Source: Sphingobacterium sp. SYP-B4668 | GTDB lineage: Bacteria; Bacteroidota; Bacteroidia; Sphingobacteriales; Sphingobacteriaceae | Length of the DNA: 64,000 bases | Reading direction: 5' to 3' | NCBI RefSeq assembly: GCF_027627455.1 | Contig: NZ_CP115483.1 | Coordinates: forward strand, 3,100,001-3,164,000 | In this document: positions 16,912 to 26,679 of the stretch, one piece after another | Position numbering within the stretch: position 1 is the first letter of the stretch | How the letters are laid out: every line of letters begins with the position of its first letter | Program-made: the position numbers and the translations under genes | Notes under the pieces: generated by a model | What the model was told of the DNA's origin: nothing | Database searches by the model: none | The model's input: only the letters and a program-made list of their open reading frames with translations

Positions 16912-17808
16912 ATGATTAGTAAAACTCTAGCTGCACCCCGCACTGAATTATTCAGTAGTGGTTGGGTTAATGGATTTATTGGTGTACTGATATTTAGTGG
17001 CTCTATGCCCGCAACGAAAGTGGCAATAATGGATTTCAATCCCTTATTTGTAACTGGCGCGCGCGCTACCATAGCCGGTCTCCTGGCACTAATAGCACTC
17101 ATATTTTTACGGGAAAAATTACCAAACCGCGCCCAAATTTCAAGTTTAATGGTGGTTGCTCTGGGTGTGGTAGTAGGATTTCCTCTACTATCGGCCTTGG
17201 CACTACAGTATATGACATCGGCTCACTCATTGGTTTTCGTAGGTGTGCTACCGCTGGCTACTGCGGTGTTCGGTGTTATAAGAGGAGGTGAGCGTCCTAA
17301 TATCGCTTTCTGGATATTTTCCATAATTGGAAGTGTATTGGTTATTTTGTATGCTGTTGCCCAAGACATTGAAATTTCACCGATTGGAGACCTGTTATTG
17401 CTTCTGGCAATAGTATTGTGTGCCCTTGGCTATGCAGAAGGTGCTCGATTATCGAAAACCCTGGGCGGATGGCAAGTAATTTCGTGGGCTTTGATTATTT
17501 CTCTACCAGTGATGGTCCCTTTGTTATTTTTATGGGCACCAGCGACATACGCTGATATAGGAGTATCCGCTTGGATAGGACTTGTATACGTTTCTTTGTT
17601 CAGTATGTTTATTGGCTTTATATTCTGGTACAAAGGGTTAGCACAGGGTGGGATTGCAGCTGTCGGGCAATTGCAATTGCTTCAACCCTTTTTTGGATTG
17701 GCCTTAGCAGCTACACTGCTAGATGAGCAGGTAAGCTTGGGCATGCTGGGAATTACAACCGGCGTCATCTTGTGTGTGGTAGGTTCGAAACGGTTTGCCA
17801 AAAAATAA
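16912..17808 (+). CDS. EamA/DMT-family transporter
   Basis: This 298-residue membrane protein has about ten hydrophobic segments in two EamA halves (about 15-145 and 155-295). The landmarks are TKVAIMDFNPLFVTGARATIAGLLALIAL in the first half and GFIFWYKGLAQGGIAAVGQLQLLQPFFGL in the second. DMT transporters export amino acids or metabolites from the cytoplasm. The gene is divergent from the MocR gene, a frequent pairing in which the regulator activates the exporter. The ATG start is chosen because the first segment follows soon after. No defect is visible. Confidence 0.9.
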   Translation: MISKTLAAPRTELFSSGWVNGFIGVLIFSGSMPATKVAIMDFNPLFVTGARATIAGLLALIALIFLREKLPNRAQISSLMVVALGVVVGFPLLSALALQYMTSAHSLVFVGVLPLATAVFGVIRGGERPNIAFWIFSIIGSVLVILYAVAQDIEISPIGDLLLLLAIVLCALGYAEGARLSKTLGGWQVISWALIISLPVMVPLLFLWAPATYADIGVSAWIGLVYVSLFSMFIGFIFWYKGLAQGGIAAVGQLQLLQPFFGLALAATLLDEQVSLGMLGITTGVILCVVGSKRFAKK

Positions 17809-17818
17809 CTTTTAAAAT

Positions 17819-17862
17819 AGATATTAAGAAGACTTCTACATACAGTAATCTTCTTAATATCT
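17819..17862. terminator. Bidirectional hairpin between convergent genes
   Basis: A perfect 13-bp stem (AGATATTAAGAAG at 17819-17831 with its complement at 17850-17862) and an 18-nt loop lie between the ends of the EamA gene and the phosphatase gene. The T tracts are weak on both sides, but the position supports a terminator. Confidence 0.65.
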
Positions 17863-17891
17863 AAGTGTCCAACACCTATTACATAGTTCTA

Positions 17892-19808
17892 TTAATCACT
17901 GGCTTCTAAAACCGCGACAATCTTGTTGAAAAGTTCTGTATTTTGATAGTATCCTGTAAAATACTGGGCGCGGGGACCATAGGCCATTACGGGAATCATC
18001 ATGGCGCTGTGATCATTGGATGCGAAATGTGCTTGGAGCTTTCCTTTTTCAATGTCAGCATGCAACAGAGAGAGTGCGCCTGTTTCATGATCCGCTGTCA
18101 CAATGACCAAGGTCTCTCCATTTTTATCTGCAAATCGCAACGCCGCTCCTACCGCTTGGTCAAAATCCAACGTTTCGGTCACAACATAGTCCAAGTCACG
18201 CGCATGCCCACCATAATCAATTTGGGCTCCTTCAGCCATTATGAAAAAACCTGCCCCTACACTATCCATCTTGTCGATACTGGATGTCAATAGGCTTCGT
18301 AGAATATCTTTTCGACCGTCTTTAATAGCAGTCATATCCTGTTCACTGAAATAACCAATGAGTTTATCAGAGGTGGAGCGCTGAAACTGCTGCACATTAC
18401 TAACTACCTGATAATTGGCCTGATTCAATTTATGCTCCAAGGCATGCCTTCTAATGGAGTCGCGATAGGGTGTGGGTAATTCTCCAGCTATGATTTTAAC
18501 GACATCGTTGTCCAAAAGTTCCTCCGTAATGGCTATCGACGCATTTCGATCGGTATGGGATGCATAGAATGCTGCAGGCGTTGCATCTGAAGCATCTCCT
18601 GTCGACAACACGGCACTGACTTTACCTACCTTGGCCAATACCTCTGGTAATCTAGGTAATCGATTCCCGATTGTATCTACACTAATGGTGCCATTGTATG
18701 ACTTCTGCCCGGTGGCAATGGCTGACCCGCCAGCACCTGAATCGGTATTCCCTGGACTGAGGGAGGTGGTCTGCGAAAAGCCGATATACTTCAGTTGTGT
18801 CATATTCAAATGTCCTTTATTGGCCACCATGGTGGCTTGAATATGTCCCAACCCCATGCCGTCTCCAATTAAGAGGATAACATTTTTAGGTATACGATTG
18901 CTGCCATCAGGAATATAAGTGGGAAGGTAAACGTCATTGATTGACTTACCTTCTACCCTAGCAGCGTCCAAATCATCTAGGTAAGTCTTGAGTACGTCAG
19001 GATGATCGGTATTCAACCAGGTGATGCCCATTTTTTCCAATATAATCCAGGTATTGGGACTTTCTGGGGCTCCCCAGAGACGAAAGGGTTTGTGCCATAG
19101 ACGAGCCCTGGCAGCTTGTTGCTCAATATGGGCCATCTCCTCCCTCGTTGGAACCCCTTTCCCATTCCATTTGGTATAGTTACGTAAATTGTCACTCATC
19201 ATAGCAATACGTTGAAGCTGAACGTCACTATATTCCAATTCAAACCGTCCATCAAAAAAAATGTAATCGGGATAATTTTGAAAGGAGGAAGGTTGAGGCA
19301 TATCTCCACTAATAACAATACGGATAGCATGCTTATTAAGTGCGGGATCAAACATAAAACGATAGGGCTCCAATAGTGCAATCAATTTGGGCAGCAATAT
19401 CCGATGGTCCTCTTTGAAATCCAAAACGAGTTGTAGATTTTTGGTGCTATCGGCAAATGGTTGCTGACCGTGCCGGGTAAACAGATTTGCTAATGGCTTT
19501 ATATAAAGCTGGTCAAGTGTCCTTCCTTGCATGATATCTTTGGCGTCATGCGCGACATACAGACTATCGTCGCGAAGGAACAAATCAGCTTCAATGGATT
19601 CCATCCCTGCATAATAGGCCCGTAGGAGCGGGATATCCTGCTCGTAATCATTGTGACTGTGTCCACGGACGGCGATGGAGTGTCGATGATTGTGCGCGCC
19701 GTACATCAATCTGTCGAAACGCCCCTCTGGAACCTGCGCCGGTTGTGCTAGTAGATTTGAAGCTGCTCCCGTTAACACTAATGCTAAAAATAGCTTAACA
19801 AACGTCAT
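17892..19808 (-). CDS. Secreted fusion of a PI-PLC/GDPD-like domain and alkaline phosphatase
   Basis: This 638-residue protein has a signal peptide ending near NLLAQ. Residues about 40-285 look like a glycerophosphodiester phosphodiesterase/PI-PLC-like barrel (His50 and His52 in RGHSHNDYE, Glu73 and Asp75 in SIEADL, His87 in VAHD). Residues about 305-635 are an alkaline phosphatase: LLIGDGMG with Asp316, nucleophile Ser357 in NTDSGAGG, MAEGAQIDYGGHA, TADHETG and SNDHS. The order suggests cleavage of a phosphodiester followed by release of phosphate in the periplasm. It follows SusD by 108 bp, but a terminator hairpin lies between them, so expression may be partly separate. Confidence 0.88.
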   Translation of the reverse strand: MTFVKLFLALVLTGAASNLLAQPAQVPEGRFDRLMYGAHNHRHSIAVRGHSHNDYEQDIPLLRAYYAGMESIEADLFLRDDSLYVAHDAKDIMQGRTLDQLYIKPLANLFTRHGQQPFADSTKNLQLVLDFKEDHRILLPKLIALLEPYRFMFDPALNKHAIRIVISGDMPQPSSFQNYPDYIFFDGRFELEYSDVQLQRIAMMSDNLRNYTKWNGKGVPTREEMAHIEQQAARARLWHKPFRLWGAPESPNTWIILEKMGITWLNTDHPDVLKTYLDDLDAARVEGKSINDVYLPTYIPDGSNRIPKNVILLIGDGMGLGHIQATMVANKGHLNMTQLKYIGFSQTTSLSPGNTDSGAGGSAIATGQKSYNGTISVDTIGNRLPRLPEVLAKVGKVSAVLSTGDASDATPAAFYASHTDRNASIAITEELLDNDVVKIIAGELPTPYRDSIRRHALEHKLNQANYQVVSNVQQFQRSTSDKLIGYFSEQDMTAIKDGRKDILRSLLTSSIDKMDSVGAGFFIMAEGAQIDYGGHARDLDYVVTETLDFDQAVGAALRFADKNGETLVIVTADHETGALSLLHADIEKGKLQAHFASNDHSAMMIPVMAYGPRAQYFTGYYQNTELFNKIVAVLEASD

Positions 19809-19829
19809 TTTTTTAGTTCTTTCTTTGGC

Positions 19830-19874
19830 AAAAAATTACAGGCTAGATTCCTATGTCGGAATTGCCTAGCCTGT
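19830..19874 (-). terminator. Hairpin terminator after SusD (partial read-through to phosphatase possible)
   Basis: ACAGGCTAG (19838-19846) pairs with CTAGCCTGT (19866-19874). An inner ATTCC/GGAAT pairing extends the stem. On the minus strand the hairpin is followed by an AATTTTTT tract, a normal intrinsic terminator for the SusC/SusD operon. Confidence 0.72.
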
Positions 19875-19916
19875 CTTTGTTATCATTGTTCTTTAACAAT
19901 TATCGTCCCCGGGCTA

Positions 19917-21488
19917 TTACCAGCCTTCATTTTGACTAATCCCAGAATTGCTAACATCTGGCGGCGGAATAGGCCAAACATGGTGAATGGCAGGATTGAA
20001 TGTCCGTCCGGGCCATACTTGGACGATAGTATAGGTAGAAGTAGGATCGTTTTTCACAGCGTGCTGCCTTCCAGTAGCCGGTTTTGCGTAGGCAGTCTGC
20101 GCATCACCCCAACGTACTAAATCACTGTGTCTATCGGTATATTCAGCAGCAAACTCCGATCGGCGCTCTCTTTTTAGATCGACCATAGTCGCTCCCGTGA
20201 GGTCAGGTAGCCCTGCGCGCTTACGCACTAAATTGATTTCGACATCACCACTCTTTCCTTGCTTAATTTGTGCCTCAGCTTTCATCAAGAGGATATCTGC
20301 GTACCTCACCAAAGGAACATTTAAGTCAGAAGTCGGATAATCACCACTCGGGTTGAGATGCTGATCCTTGGGAAATCTAAAAGGTTGCATGTACTTCTTG
20401 AACTGAAACCCAGTCTGCGAGTTGGAAGAGTAATATTGGGTCACATTTCCAAATAAGGTGTAGGTATCATTGAATTCCAATATAGTTGCTTTCTTGCGAT
20501 TGTCACCTGTCTCAAAGGAGTTGTACAACTCCAATGTCGGATGAAAATATCCCCAGCCATTATACAATCCATATCCCGTATTTTCAAATAATACACCTGG
20601 CAAAATAGAGCCTTGAATTTTGTTAGATACTACAGAAAAAATGTATTCTGAGGAATAATTATTTTCAATGTAAAATACACTTGCAAAATCGACGTCGGGT
20701 TTACCTGTATTGATCAATTTACGTCCCGAACCGGAATTGGTAACCATATCACAATATTTAGCGACCTCTGCCCATTTGCTATCCTCGTAGCGTGCCCATT
20801 GAAGGTTTGCTTTGGCCAAATAGGCATATGCCGCATCTTTGTGCGCCCTTCCTAGATCTTCATTCCCGTAACTTGTTACAAGCGGCAACAACTCTGCAGC
20901 GCGTAAAAGATCGGCTTCAATCTGGACAAAATTTTCTTTGACATGTGAGGGTCGAGTGAATTTCGTCTCATTCATGTTGACTTCTGTCACGATTGGGACA
21001 CCCGCTCGCTGATCTCCATAATATTGTGCTAAATAAAAGTAGGCATAGCCCCGCATAAAATAGGCCTGACCTAAAACACTATTTTTAATCTCATCCTTAA
21101 TCGCCATATTGGGCACCTTCAGCAAAATGGTATTGGCACGTTGTATAATTTGATAGAATTTTTTGTACATGCTGTTTATACGGCTCTCCCCTCCTGTGGC
21201 TGTAAAATTTCGAACTGCGGCTGACCCCGCATCTGTACGCCCTGTCACCATATCATCGGAGGCGTTGATAAACCAAAACAACCCCCGTCCAAACATATTA
21301 TCATCATTGAAATGGGTATAAAGGCCATTGGCTGCAAAAACCGCATCTGTTTCAGTCTTCCAAAAATTCTCGTTGGTAATGGTACCTTTGGGTGTGAGGT
21401 CCGTAAAATCTTTACTACAGGATAGCATAGCCATACTCAATCCTAATAGTGCTAAGGTAATATTTCTATATCTTTTAATAACTTTCAT
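19917..21488 (-). CDS. SusD/RagB-family outer membrane lipoprotein
   Basis: This 523-residue protein has a lipoprotein signal (LSMAMLSCSKDFTDL). SusD hallmarks include the TPR-like helices (AYFMRGYAYFYLAQYYGDQRAGVPIVTE, then AAYAYLAKANLQW), the VPLVRYADILLMKAEA helix, NLVRKRAGL and the RRSEFAAEYTDRHSDLVRWG segment near the end. It caps the SusC transporter encoded 14 bp upstream and binds the substrate at the cell surface. Because the next gene is a phosphodiesterase/phosphatase fusion, the ligand may be a phosphorylated compound; that is inference. Confidence 0.94.
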   Translation of the reverse strand: MKVIKRYRNITLALLGLSMAMLSCSKDFTDLTPKGTITNENFWKTETDAVFAANGLYTHFNDDNMFGRGLFWFINASDDMVTGRTDAGSAAVRNFTATGGESRINSMYKKFYQIIQRANTILLKVPNMAIKDEIKNSVLGQAYFMRGYAYFYLAQYYGDQRAGVPIVTEVNMNETKFTRPSHVKENFVQIEADLLRAAELLPLVTSYGNEDLGRAHKDAAYAYLAKANLQWARYEDSKWAEVAKYCDMVTNSGSGRKLINTGKPDVDFASVFYIENNYSSEYIFSVVSNKIQGSILPGVLFENTGYGLYNGWGYFHPTLELYNSFETGDNRKKATILEFNDTYTLFGNVTQYYSSNSQTGFQFKKYMQPFRFPKDQHLNPSGDYPTSDLNVPLVRYADILLMKAEAQIKQGKSGDVEINLVRKRAGLPDLTGATMVDLKRERRSEFAAEYTDRHSDLVRWGDAQTAYAKPATGRQHAVKNDPTSTYTIVQVWPGRTFNPAIHHVWPIPPPDVSNSGISQNEGW

Positions 21489-21502
21489 GATCTTCGCGTT
21501 TT

Positions 21503-24500
21503 TTAAAAATTAACATTGAGTCCTATGGTATAGGTCTTGGCTAAAGGATAATTTGCTACATCTAACCCGATTCGACCAACTTCAGGATCGATTCCAGAAT
21601 AGGAAGTAAATGTAAATGGATTCTCTGCAGAAAAATAGACACGGGATTGTAGCTTCGTCCAGAATTTAGGGAGATTGTAACCTACCGTGATATTCTTTAT
21701 TCGGAAATAGTCCCCGCTTTCTAAGTACCAATCGGACGCTGTACCATAATTAGCATTAGGATCCTGACGGGAGAGTGCTGGGATATCGCTACTTACATTG
21801 TTAGGTGTCCAAGCATCCAGAACTCTTTTATCCAGATTGTAGCCTTGGAGACTAGCATTATAGGCAGAAAACTTATAACCGTTAAAAATCTTGCTCCCCG
21901 ATATACCGTAAGTGAGCACGTTTAGATCAAAATTCTTGTACTCTAGATTAAGGGAGAAGCCGTAGGTAAACTTAGGAACTGCACTTCCCATAAAGACTTT
22001 ATCGTCTTCACTAATCTTTCCGTCACCATTGGTATCTTCAAATCTAAGGTCTCCGGGACGAGCTCTTGTTTGTATAAGCTTCCCATTTAGACTGTGGGCC
22101 TGTACCTCAGCTTCGGATGCAAAAATCCCACTATTGGGAATCAGGTAATAAGAGTATAATGCCTCCCCAGGTTTAGATCGATAAGGCAACAATACACTTC
22201 TTACATGATCTTCGTGAGGGATGAAATCATTCGAATAACCAGAAATATTAAGCAATTCATTTCGGTTGATAGCGATGTTGGCATTGAAACCAAGTTTCCA
22301 GTTGCCGATTCTATCATTATATTTTCCCGAAAACTCAAATCCTTTATTCATGACGTCTCCCACATTGGTCGTTGCTCCCTGTTCCATACCAATATGTGGA
22401 TCAGGATCATTGATCATAATCATTCCGATGGTCTTCTTGCGGTAGTAGTCCGCTGTTAAATTAAACTTGTTCAGCAAGGTAACATCGAGTCCAACATCTA
22501 GGGACTCAGAAGTTTCCCAGATTAAATCGGGGTTTGCTTGTTTAGCAATAGCAAAGTGTCTAACCAACAAATCACCTGACCCCATAGGTGTCACTGTACC
22601 GCTATTCAAGGGTAAGTTATAAGCATAATGATTTACAGATTGTATATTACCAATTTGACCCCAGGAGGCCCTTACTTTTAAATCGTTAATAATGGAGGTG
22701 TTAAAAAAAGGTTCGGCAGAAATCTTCCAAGCGGCAGAAACTGAAGGGAACACATCGGAACGGTGTTTTTCTACTAATCTAGAAGTCCGGTCTTGGCGGA
22801 TACTACCACTTAGAAAATAACGTCCAGCATAATTATAGTTGACCCGTGCAATAGCCGAAGTCAATGCGTCTTCGTAAACGTCACTGGTTGGTAGCTTAGG
22901 GGTAGACCCAGCATTACCGATATATTGGAACCACTCATCTTCGCGCTCAAATCCCATTCCTTCAATATAGTAATACTCATATTTAGTAGATTGAGCGGAG
23001 TATACGGCTACGGCATCCAGTTGATGCTCGCCAAAGCGCTTGGTATAATTCAACTGTTGATCCCAGATCCAACGGTCGGTACGAGACTCGGAATGCTCCA
23101 AATAATTATTAGCATCTGAACGCCCAACCTCAGGTATCCTGGGGTAGAAGCTTTTGAAAGAATAGCGATTGATATCAACAGCAAAATTTGATTTAAACGT
23201 CAACCCATCTACTATCGTTACCTTAGCAAAGGCATTACCATTGAGGTTGAGTGTTGGATTTTTTACATTCGGACGCAAGAGTAAGGCTACTGGATTATAG
23301 GTGTCGCCGTATGCTGAAGAAAAAAGTTCAGCTAATTCAAATGGCACTGTTCCATGGAATGCCCCCTGATCATCATACACAGGCGCAGCTGGGTTCATAT
23401 AAATGGCATTGATAATGGAACCACTATAACTGCTTGAGGTATTGGTACCTTGGGCGGCTGTATGATTCACATAAAAATTTTGTCCCAATGTCAAACGGTC
23501 AAAAAAGTCGAACTCTGACTTCAATCGATAAGCAAAGCGCTTGTAACCGGTATTGAGTAACAATCCCTCTTTGTCGTGATAACCAAAAGAAGAGCTATAC
23601 CTAGACTTATCAGATCCTCCAGATACTTGCACGTTGGCATTCAAAATATTTGCTGTTCGAAAAATCTCATCCATCCAATTGGTACGGGTGGTCTGTCCCC
23701 ATGGATTAGAAGCAGGGTTGTGAGCACTTTCTAGTGCTACCCCATCTCGAGCCGACGCATCATTATAGGCTTGAGCATATTGCTTAGCGTCTAAAGCTGA
23801 CGGTAGATTGCTCGCATTCTGCCAACCTCTATACAGATCTACATTTAATTTTGGAGCACCAGACTTACCGCTTTTAGTGGTAATAACGATGACTCCTGAG
23901 GCCGCCTGTGCCCCGTAGATGGCTGCTGATGCTGCATCTTTCAAGATGTCCATACTTTCAATATCATTGGGATTAATCGGGCCGCCGTAGTAAGGCACAC
24001 CATCCACGACGTACAGAGGCGATTCAGAATTCAAAGTCCCCATACCGCGTATCATAACCGTTGGCATTGCCGCTGGATCTCCACCCGCGGACATGACCGT
24101 GACACCGGCTACATTCCCCTGCATAAGCTCGGATATATTGGTCAATGGACGAGCGACATTTTCAGCAATATTGGGTAAGGAGCTAACTGCGGTGGTCAAA
24201 TCGCCCCTTTTTTGCTCACCGTAACCAATAACGACAACCTCTTCCAAAGCAGCAGATTGCTCTTTCAATGTAATCAATACCGAATTACTATCTCCTGCCC
24301 TGATTGTTTTTATGTTCTCTTGATGAGATTCGTACCCCATCATACTGACGCGAATACGATATTGGACACCGCTATTCAGATCCCGAAGTACAAAAACTCC
24401 TTTTTGATCGGTCGATGCATTGGTGACTATGGAACCACCGGCATCCAGTAGTGTGACTGTGGCTCCGACTATCAAAGAACCACTTTGGTCCATGATGGTA

Positions 24501-24604
24501 CCACGCAACTGTCCAGCGGACTGAGCCCAAGATTGGAGGGCCACAAAGACAGATAGAACTGTCAATAGTAATCTTACCTTCATAAGCATTGTTTTGTTTT
24601 TCAT
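21503..24604 (-). CDS. SusC/RagA-family TonB-dependent transporter without STN domain
   Basis: This 1,033-residue outer-membrane protein has a signal peptide (..SWAQ), a carboxypeptidase-like beta-sandwich (about 30-112: GQLRGTIMDQSGSLIVGATVTLL), the TonB box region EEVVVIGYGEQKRGDL, a plug (IRGMGTLNSESPLYVVDGVPYYGG, then ESMDILKDAASAAIYGAQAASGVIVITTK) and a long beta-barrel ending in NVNF. It imports ligand with SusD. Unlike most receptors next to sigma/FecR genes, it lacks the N-terminal secretin/STN signalling domain. It is separated from FecR by 66 bp. Confidence 0.95.
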   Translation of the reverse strand: MKNKTMLMKVRLLLTVLSVFVALQSWAQSAGQLRGTIMDQSGSLIVGATVTLLDAGGSIVTNASTDQKGVFVLRDLNSGVQYRIRVSMMGYESHQENIKTIRAGDSNSVLITLKEQSAALEEVVVIGYGEQKRGDLTTAVSSLPNIAENVARPLTNISELMQGNVAGVTVMSAGGDPAAMPTVMIRGMGTLNSESPLYVVDGVPYYGGPINPNDIESMDILKDAASAAIYGAQAASGVIVITTKSGKSGAPKLNVDLYRGWQNASNLPSALDAKQYAQAYNDASARDGVALESAHNPASNPWGQTTRTNWMDEIFRTANILNANVQVSGGSDKSRYSSSFGYHDKEGLLLNTGYKRFAYRLKSEFDFFDRLTLGQNFYVNHTAAQGTNTSSSYSGSIINAIYMNPAAPVYDDQGAFHGTVPFELAELFSSAYGDTYNPVALLLRPNVKNPTLNLNGNAFAKVTIVDGLTFKSNFAVDINRYSFKSFYPRIPEVGRSDANNYLEHSESRTDRWIWDQQLNYTKRFGEHQLDAVAVYSAQSTKYEYYYIEGMGFEREDEWFQYIGNAGSTPKLPTSDVYEDALTSAIARVNYNYAGRYFLSGSIRQDRTSRLVEKHRSDVFPSVSAAWKISAEPFFNTSIINDLKVRASWGQIGNIQSVNHYAYNLPLNSGTVTPMGSGDLLVRHFAIAKQANPDLIWETSESLDVGLDVTLLNKFNLTADYYRKKTIGMIMINDPDPHIGMEQGATTNVGDVMNKGFEFSGKYNDRIGNWKLGFNANIAINRNELLNISGYSNDFIPHEDHVRSVLLPYRSKPGEALYSYYLIPNSGIFASEAEVQAHSLNGKLIQTRARPGDLRFEDTNGDGKISEDDKVFMGSAVPKFTYGFSLNLEYKNFDLNVLTYGISGSKIFNGYKFSAYNASLQGYNLDKRVLDAWTPNNVSSDIPALSRQDPNANYGTASDWYLESGDYFRIKNITVGYNLPKFWTKLQSRVYFSAENPFTFTSYSGIDPEVGRIGLDVANYPLAKTYTIGLNVNF

Positions 24605-24670
24605 TTCATTCGGTTCGTTAATTAATAGCTATTGTTATTCGTGAGGCATTTTGATGTGAACAGGAAATAA

Positions 24671-25759
24671 TCACTGGCTCGTCTGTTGTATGTTCTTGAC
24701 GATAATCGTGTCATTGTCATACGTATAGGTCAATTCATTCATCTGACATACGATGGAAAGCATCACGTCTACTGTATAATGCTTCTCCAGCTTACCGGTA
24801 AAAGATAACCCCGTTAGCGCAGCATGCTCAATGTTGATAGTAGCACCCTTTAAGCGCGCTATCGTAGCAAAAACCTCCGTTAATGGGGTTTGTTCAAATT
24901 GTATGCCCTGCTGCACAGGCTCAACATTGACTCTGTTCTTACTAATTACAGGGGTTTTCTTGACTTTGTCAATCAAGCTATTCAGCAATGACGTGGATTT
25001 ACGCTGATTATCTATCAATAATTCTTGTCCTGGCTCCAAGATTTGATCCTGGAAGGCAAATAAACTACTTTCGGTAGATTTGACCACGATTTTACCAGAG
25101 AGGAGTTTAACGGATAATACATTTTTTAAATGACCATTCACGGTAAACTCCGTACCTAATGCGGTCGTCGTGTATCCGTTGGCTAAAACAATAAATGGGC
25201 GTAATGTATCGTGTGCGACAGTAAACCTCGCCATTCCGACCAAGGATAGCTTTCGATCGATAACTCCATAGTCTTCCATATACGACACGCTACTGTGGGG
25301 ATAGACCGCAATTCGCGAGCCATCGGGCATTTTAAACATAAGCGTATCGATACCGTCGTTGACAAGATTTCGTTCAAGTGTATGGGTGTTTGCAAGTCCT
25401 AATCCAAGTTCAGAAGGAGACTGTACAGACATCATTAGATAACCAACCACTGAAACTCCCACGATAAATGAGGCCGCGATAGACCAGCCAACTAATGAAC
25501 TTCGGCGAGCGGGCAACGACTTGACAACACCCATCTTTTCGTGAATGCTTAAAAGTATATTGTCATAGTCTTCTTGCGTATGTAATTGCACATCTGCCGA
25601 GCTATTTGCAAAATCCTGATGGAGTTCATCAACCAACAGCTCATCTGGGTTCTCCAGCTGTGATAACAGCTGATGTCTTCCTTCCTTGGAGAGCTTTCCC
25701 TTCCAAAACCGATTGATTATATTAAGAATGCGGTGCTTCATCAAAGATAAATACACCAA
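24671..25759 (-). CDS. FecR-family anti-sigma factor
   Basis: This 362-residue inner-membrane protein has a cytoplasmic N-terminal helix region, one transmembrane segment (about residues 88-110, WSIAASFIVGVSVVGYLMM) and a periplasmic FecR beta domain (about 125-235: DTLMFKMPDGSRIAVYPHSSVSYM, then PFIVLANGYTTTALGTEFTVNG). A DUF4974-type C-terminal domain follows (FEQTPLTEVFATIARLKGATINIE). It should hold the ECF factor encoded 64 bp upstream and release it when the receptor is loaded. An internal ATG at 25741 may be the true start (MKHRILNIINRFW). Confidence 0.92.
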   Translation of the reverse strand: MVYLSLMKHRILNIINRFWKGKLSKEGRHQLLSQLENPDELLVDELHQDFANSSADVQLHTQEDYDNILLSIHEKMGVVKSLPARRSSLVGWSIAASFIVGVSVVGYLMMSVQSPSELGLGLANTHTLERNLVNDGIDTLMFKMPDGSRIAVYPHSSVSYMEDYGVIDRKLSLVGMARFTVAHDTLRPFIVLANGYTTTALGTEFTVNGHLKNVLSVKLLSGKIVVKSTESSLFAFQDQILEPGQELLIDNQRKSTSLLNSLIDKVKKTPVISKNRVNVEPVQQGIQFEQTPLTEVFATIARLKGATINIEHAALTGLSFTGKLEKHYTVDVMLSIVCQMNELTYTYDNDTIIVKNIQQTSQ

Positions 25760-25823
25760 GCTTCCGAAAAAGGGATGCTTTTTATGTTAATAAATTATAA
25801 ACAAATTGATAATCTATAGAGGC

Positions 25824-26426
25824 CTATAGATTCATTAAGAAAAATGTGAGCACCAATGTACGCTCCACATAGGCTGGATATTGTCTAGCAATATACTCTC
25901 TAATACTTTTATTGGATTGTTTGAGGTAGTCGTTTACAGACTGAGGGCTCAATCCCAAAAAATCGGCGACATCTTCTCGAGACCGACCTTCATAACGGCA
26001 CATCTTGAACACTTCACGTTTTCGCCTAGGCAGCTCATCAACAGCTTCCTCTAAAATCTGCATTTGTGTGGCAAATATTTCTTCCTCAATAGCAGTATCG
26101 TCTTCTACACACAATCCCTCCGGGTAGTCGGCAACGTAAGCCAAGGATTCCTTAAGTCTGCTTCTTAAAATGTTGAGTGATTTATTATAACTGACCACAA
26201 ATAACCAACCACCCACAGGACGATCTACTTTGATTTTATAACGATTCTGCCAAAGCGCAAGGAATACATCTTGTAATACTTCGGTCGCAAGCTCACGATT
26301 ATCCACCAACTTAAGAATATTAGCAAATACTGGTTTATGGTACCGTTGATAGAGCAAGTTGAAGGCTTTAACGTCACCTTCAGCCATTGCTAAGATTTCA
26401 TCTATTTCTGTTAGTGCGTTTTTCAT
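25824..26426 (-). CDS. ECF RNA polymerase sigma-70 factor
   Basis: This 200-residue protein has region 2 (EGDVKAFNLLYQRYHKPVFANILKLVDNRELATEVLQDVFLALWQNR) and region 4 (DELPRRKREVFKMCRYEGRSREDVADFLGLSPQSVNDYLKQSNKSI). It is first in the order sigma, FecR, SusC, SusD. It probably activates the SusC operon when its FecR partner is inactivated. The C-terminal hydrophobic tail (LVLTFFLMNL) is common in Bacteroidota ECF factors of this type. Confidence 0.94.
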   Translation of the reverse strand: MKNALTEIDEILAMAEGDVKAFNLLYQRYHKPVFANILKLVDNRELATEVLQDVFLALWQNRYKIKVDRPVGGWLFVVSYNKSLNILRSRLKESLAYVADYPEGLCVEDDTAIEEEIFATQMQILEEAVDELPRRKREVFKMCRYEGRSREDVADFLGLSPQSVNDYLKQSNKSIREYIARQYPAYVERTLVLTFFLMNL

Positions 26427-26482
26427 CTCATACGATCTATTGGTTGACCTATACTCGTAAAGGTCTCTGAAAAGACTCTTGG

Positions 26483-26490
26483 CAAATCTA
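26483..26490 (-). promoter_or_regulatory. Candidate -7 box of the sigma factor gene
   Basis: On the minus strand the sequence reads TAGATTTG, a perfect match to TAnnTTTG, about 57 bp before the sigma start codon. No good TTG element lies at the right distance, so another activator may be needed or the match may be chance. Confidence 0.38.
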
Positions 26491-26592
26491 TTTAAAAAAC
26501 AAGCAGCTTAATCCTTTTAGGAGGTTATCAAATTGTTAAGAATATTGGTTACTTATCGTAAATATACAAAAATGATACAGGTTACAAAATAT

Positions 26593-26626
26593 AATCGCCA
26601 AGGTCATATGCAGGACCTTGGCGATT
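26593..26626 (-). terminator. Intrinsic terminator after the DUF1080 gene
   Basis: A perfect 13-bp stem (AATCGCCAAGGTC at 26593-26605 and its complement at 26614-26626) has an 8-nt loop. On the minus strand it is followed by TATATTTTGT. It ends the SusC/SusD/oxidoreductase/DUF1080 operon. Confidence 0.8.
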
Positions 26627-26679
26627 AATCATTAGATTTTAATTCTATTATTATAAGCTATGTTTGATATTTTGTGGCT

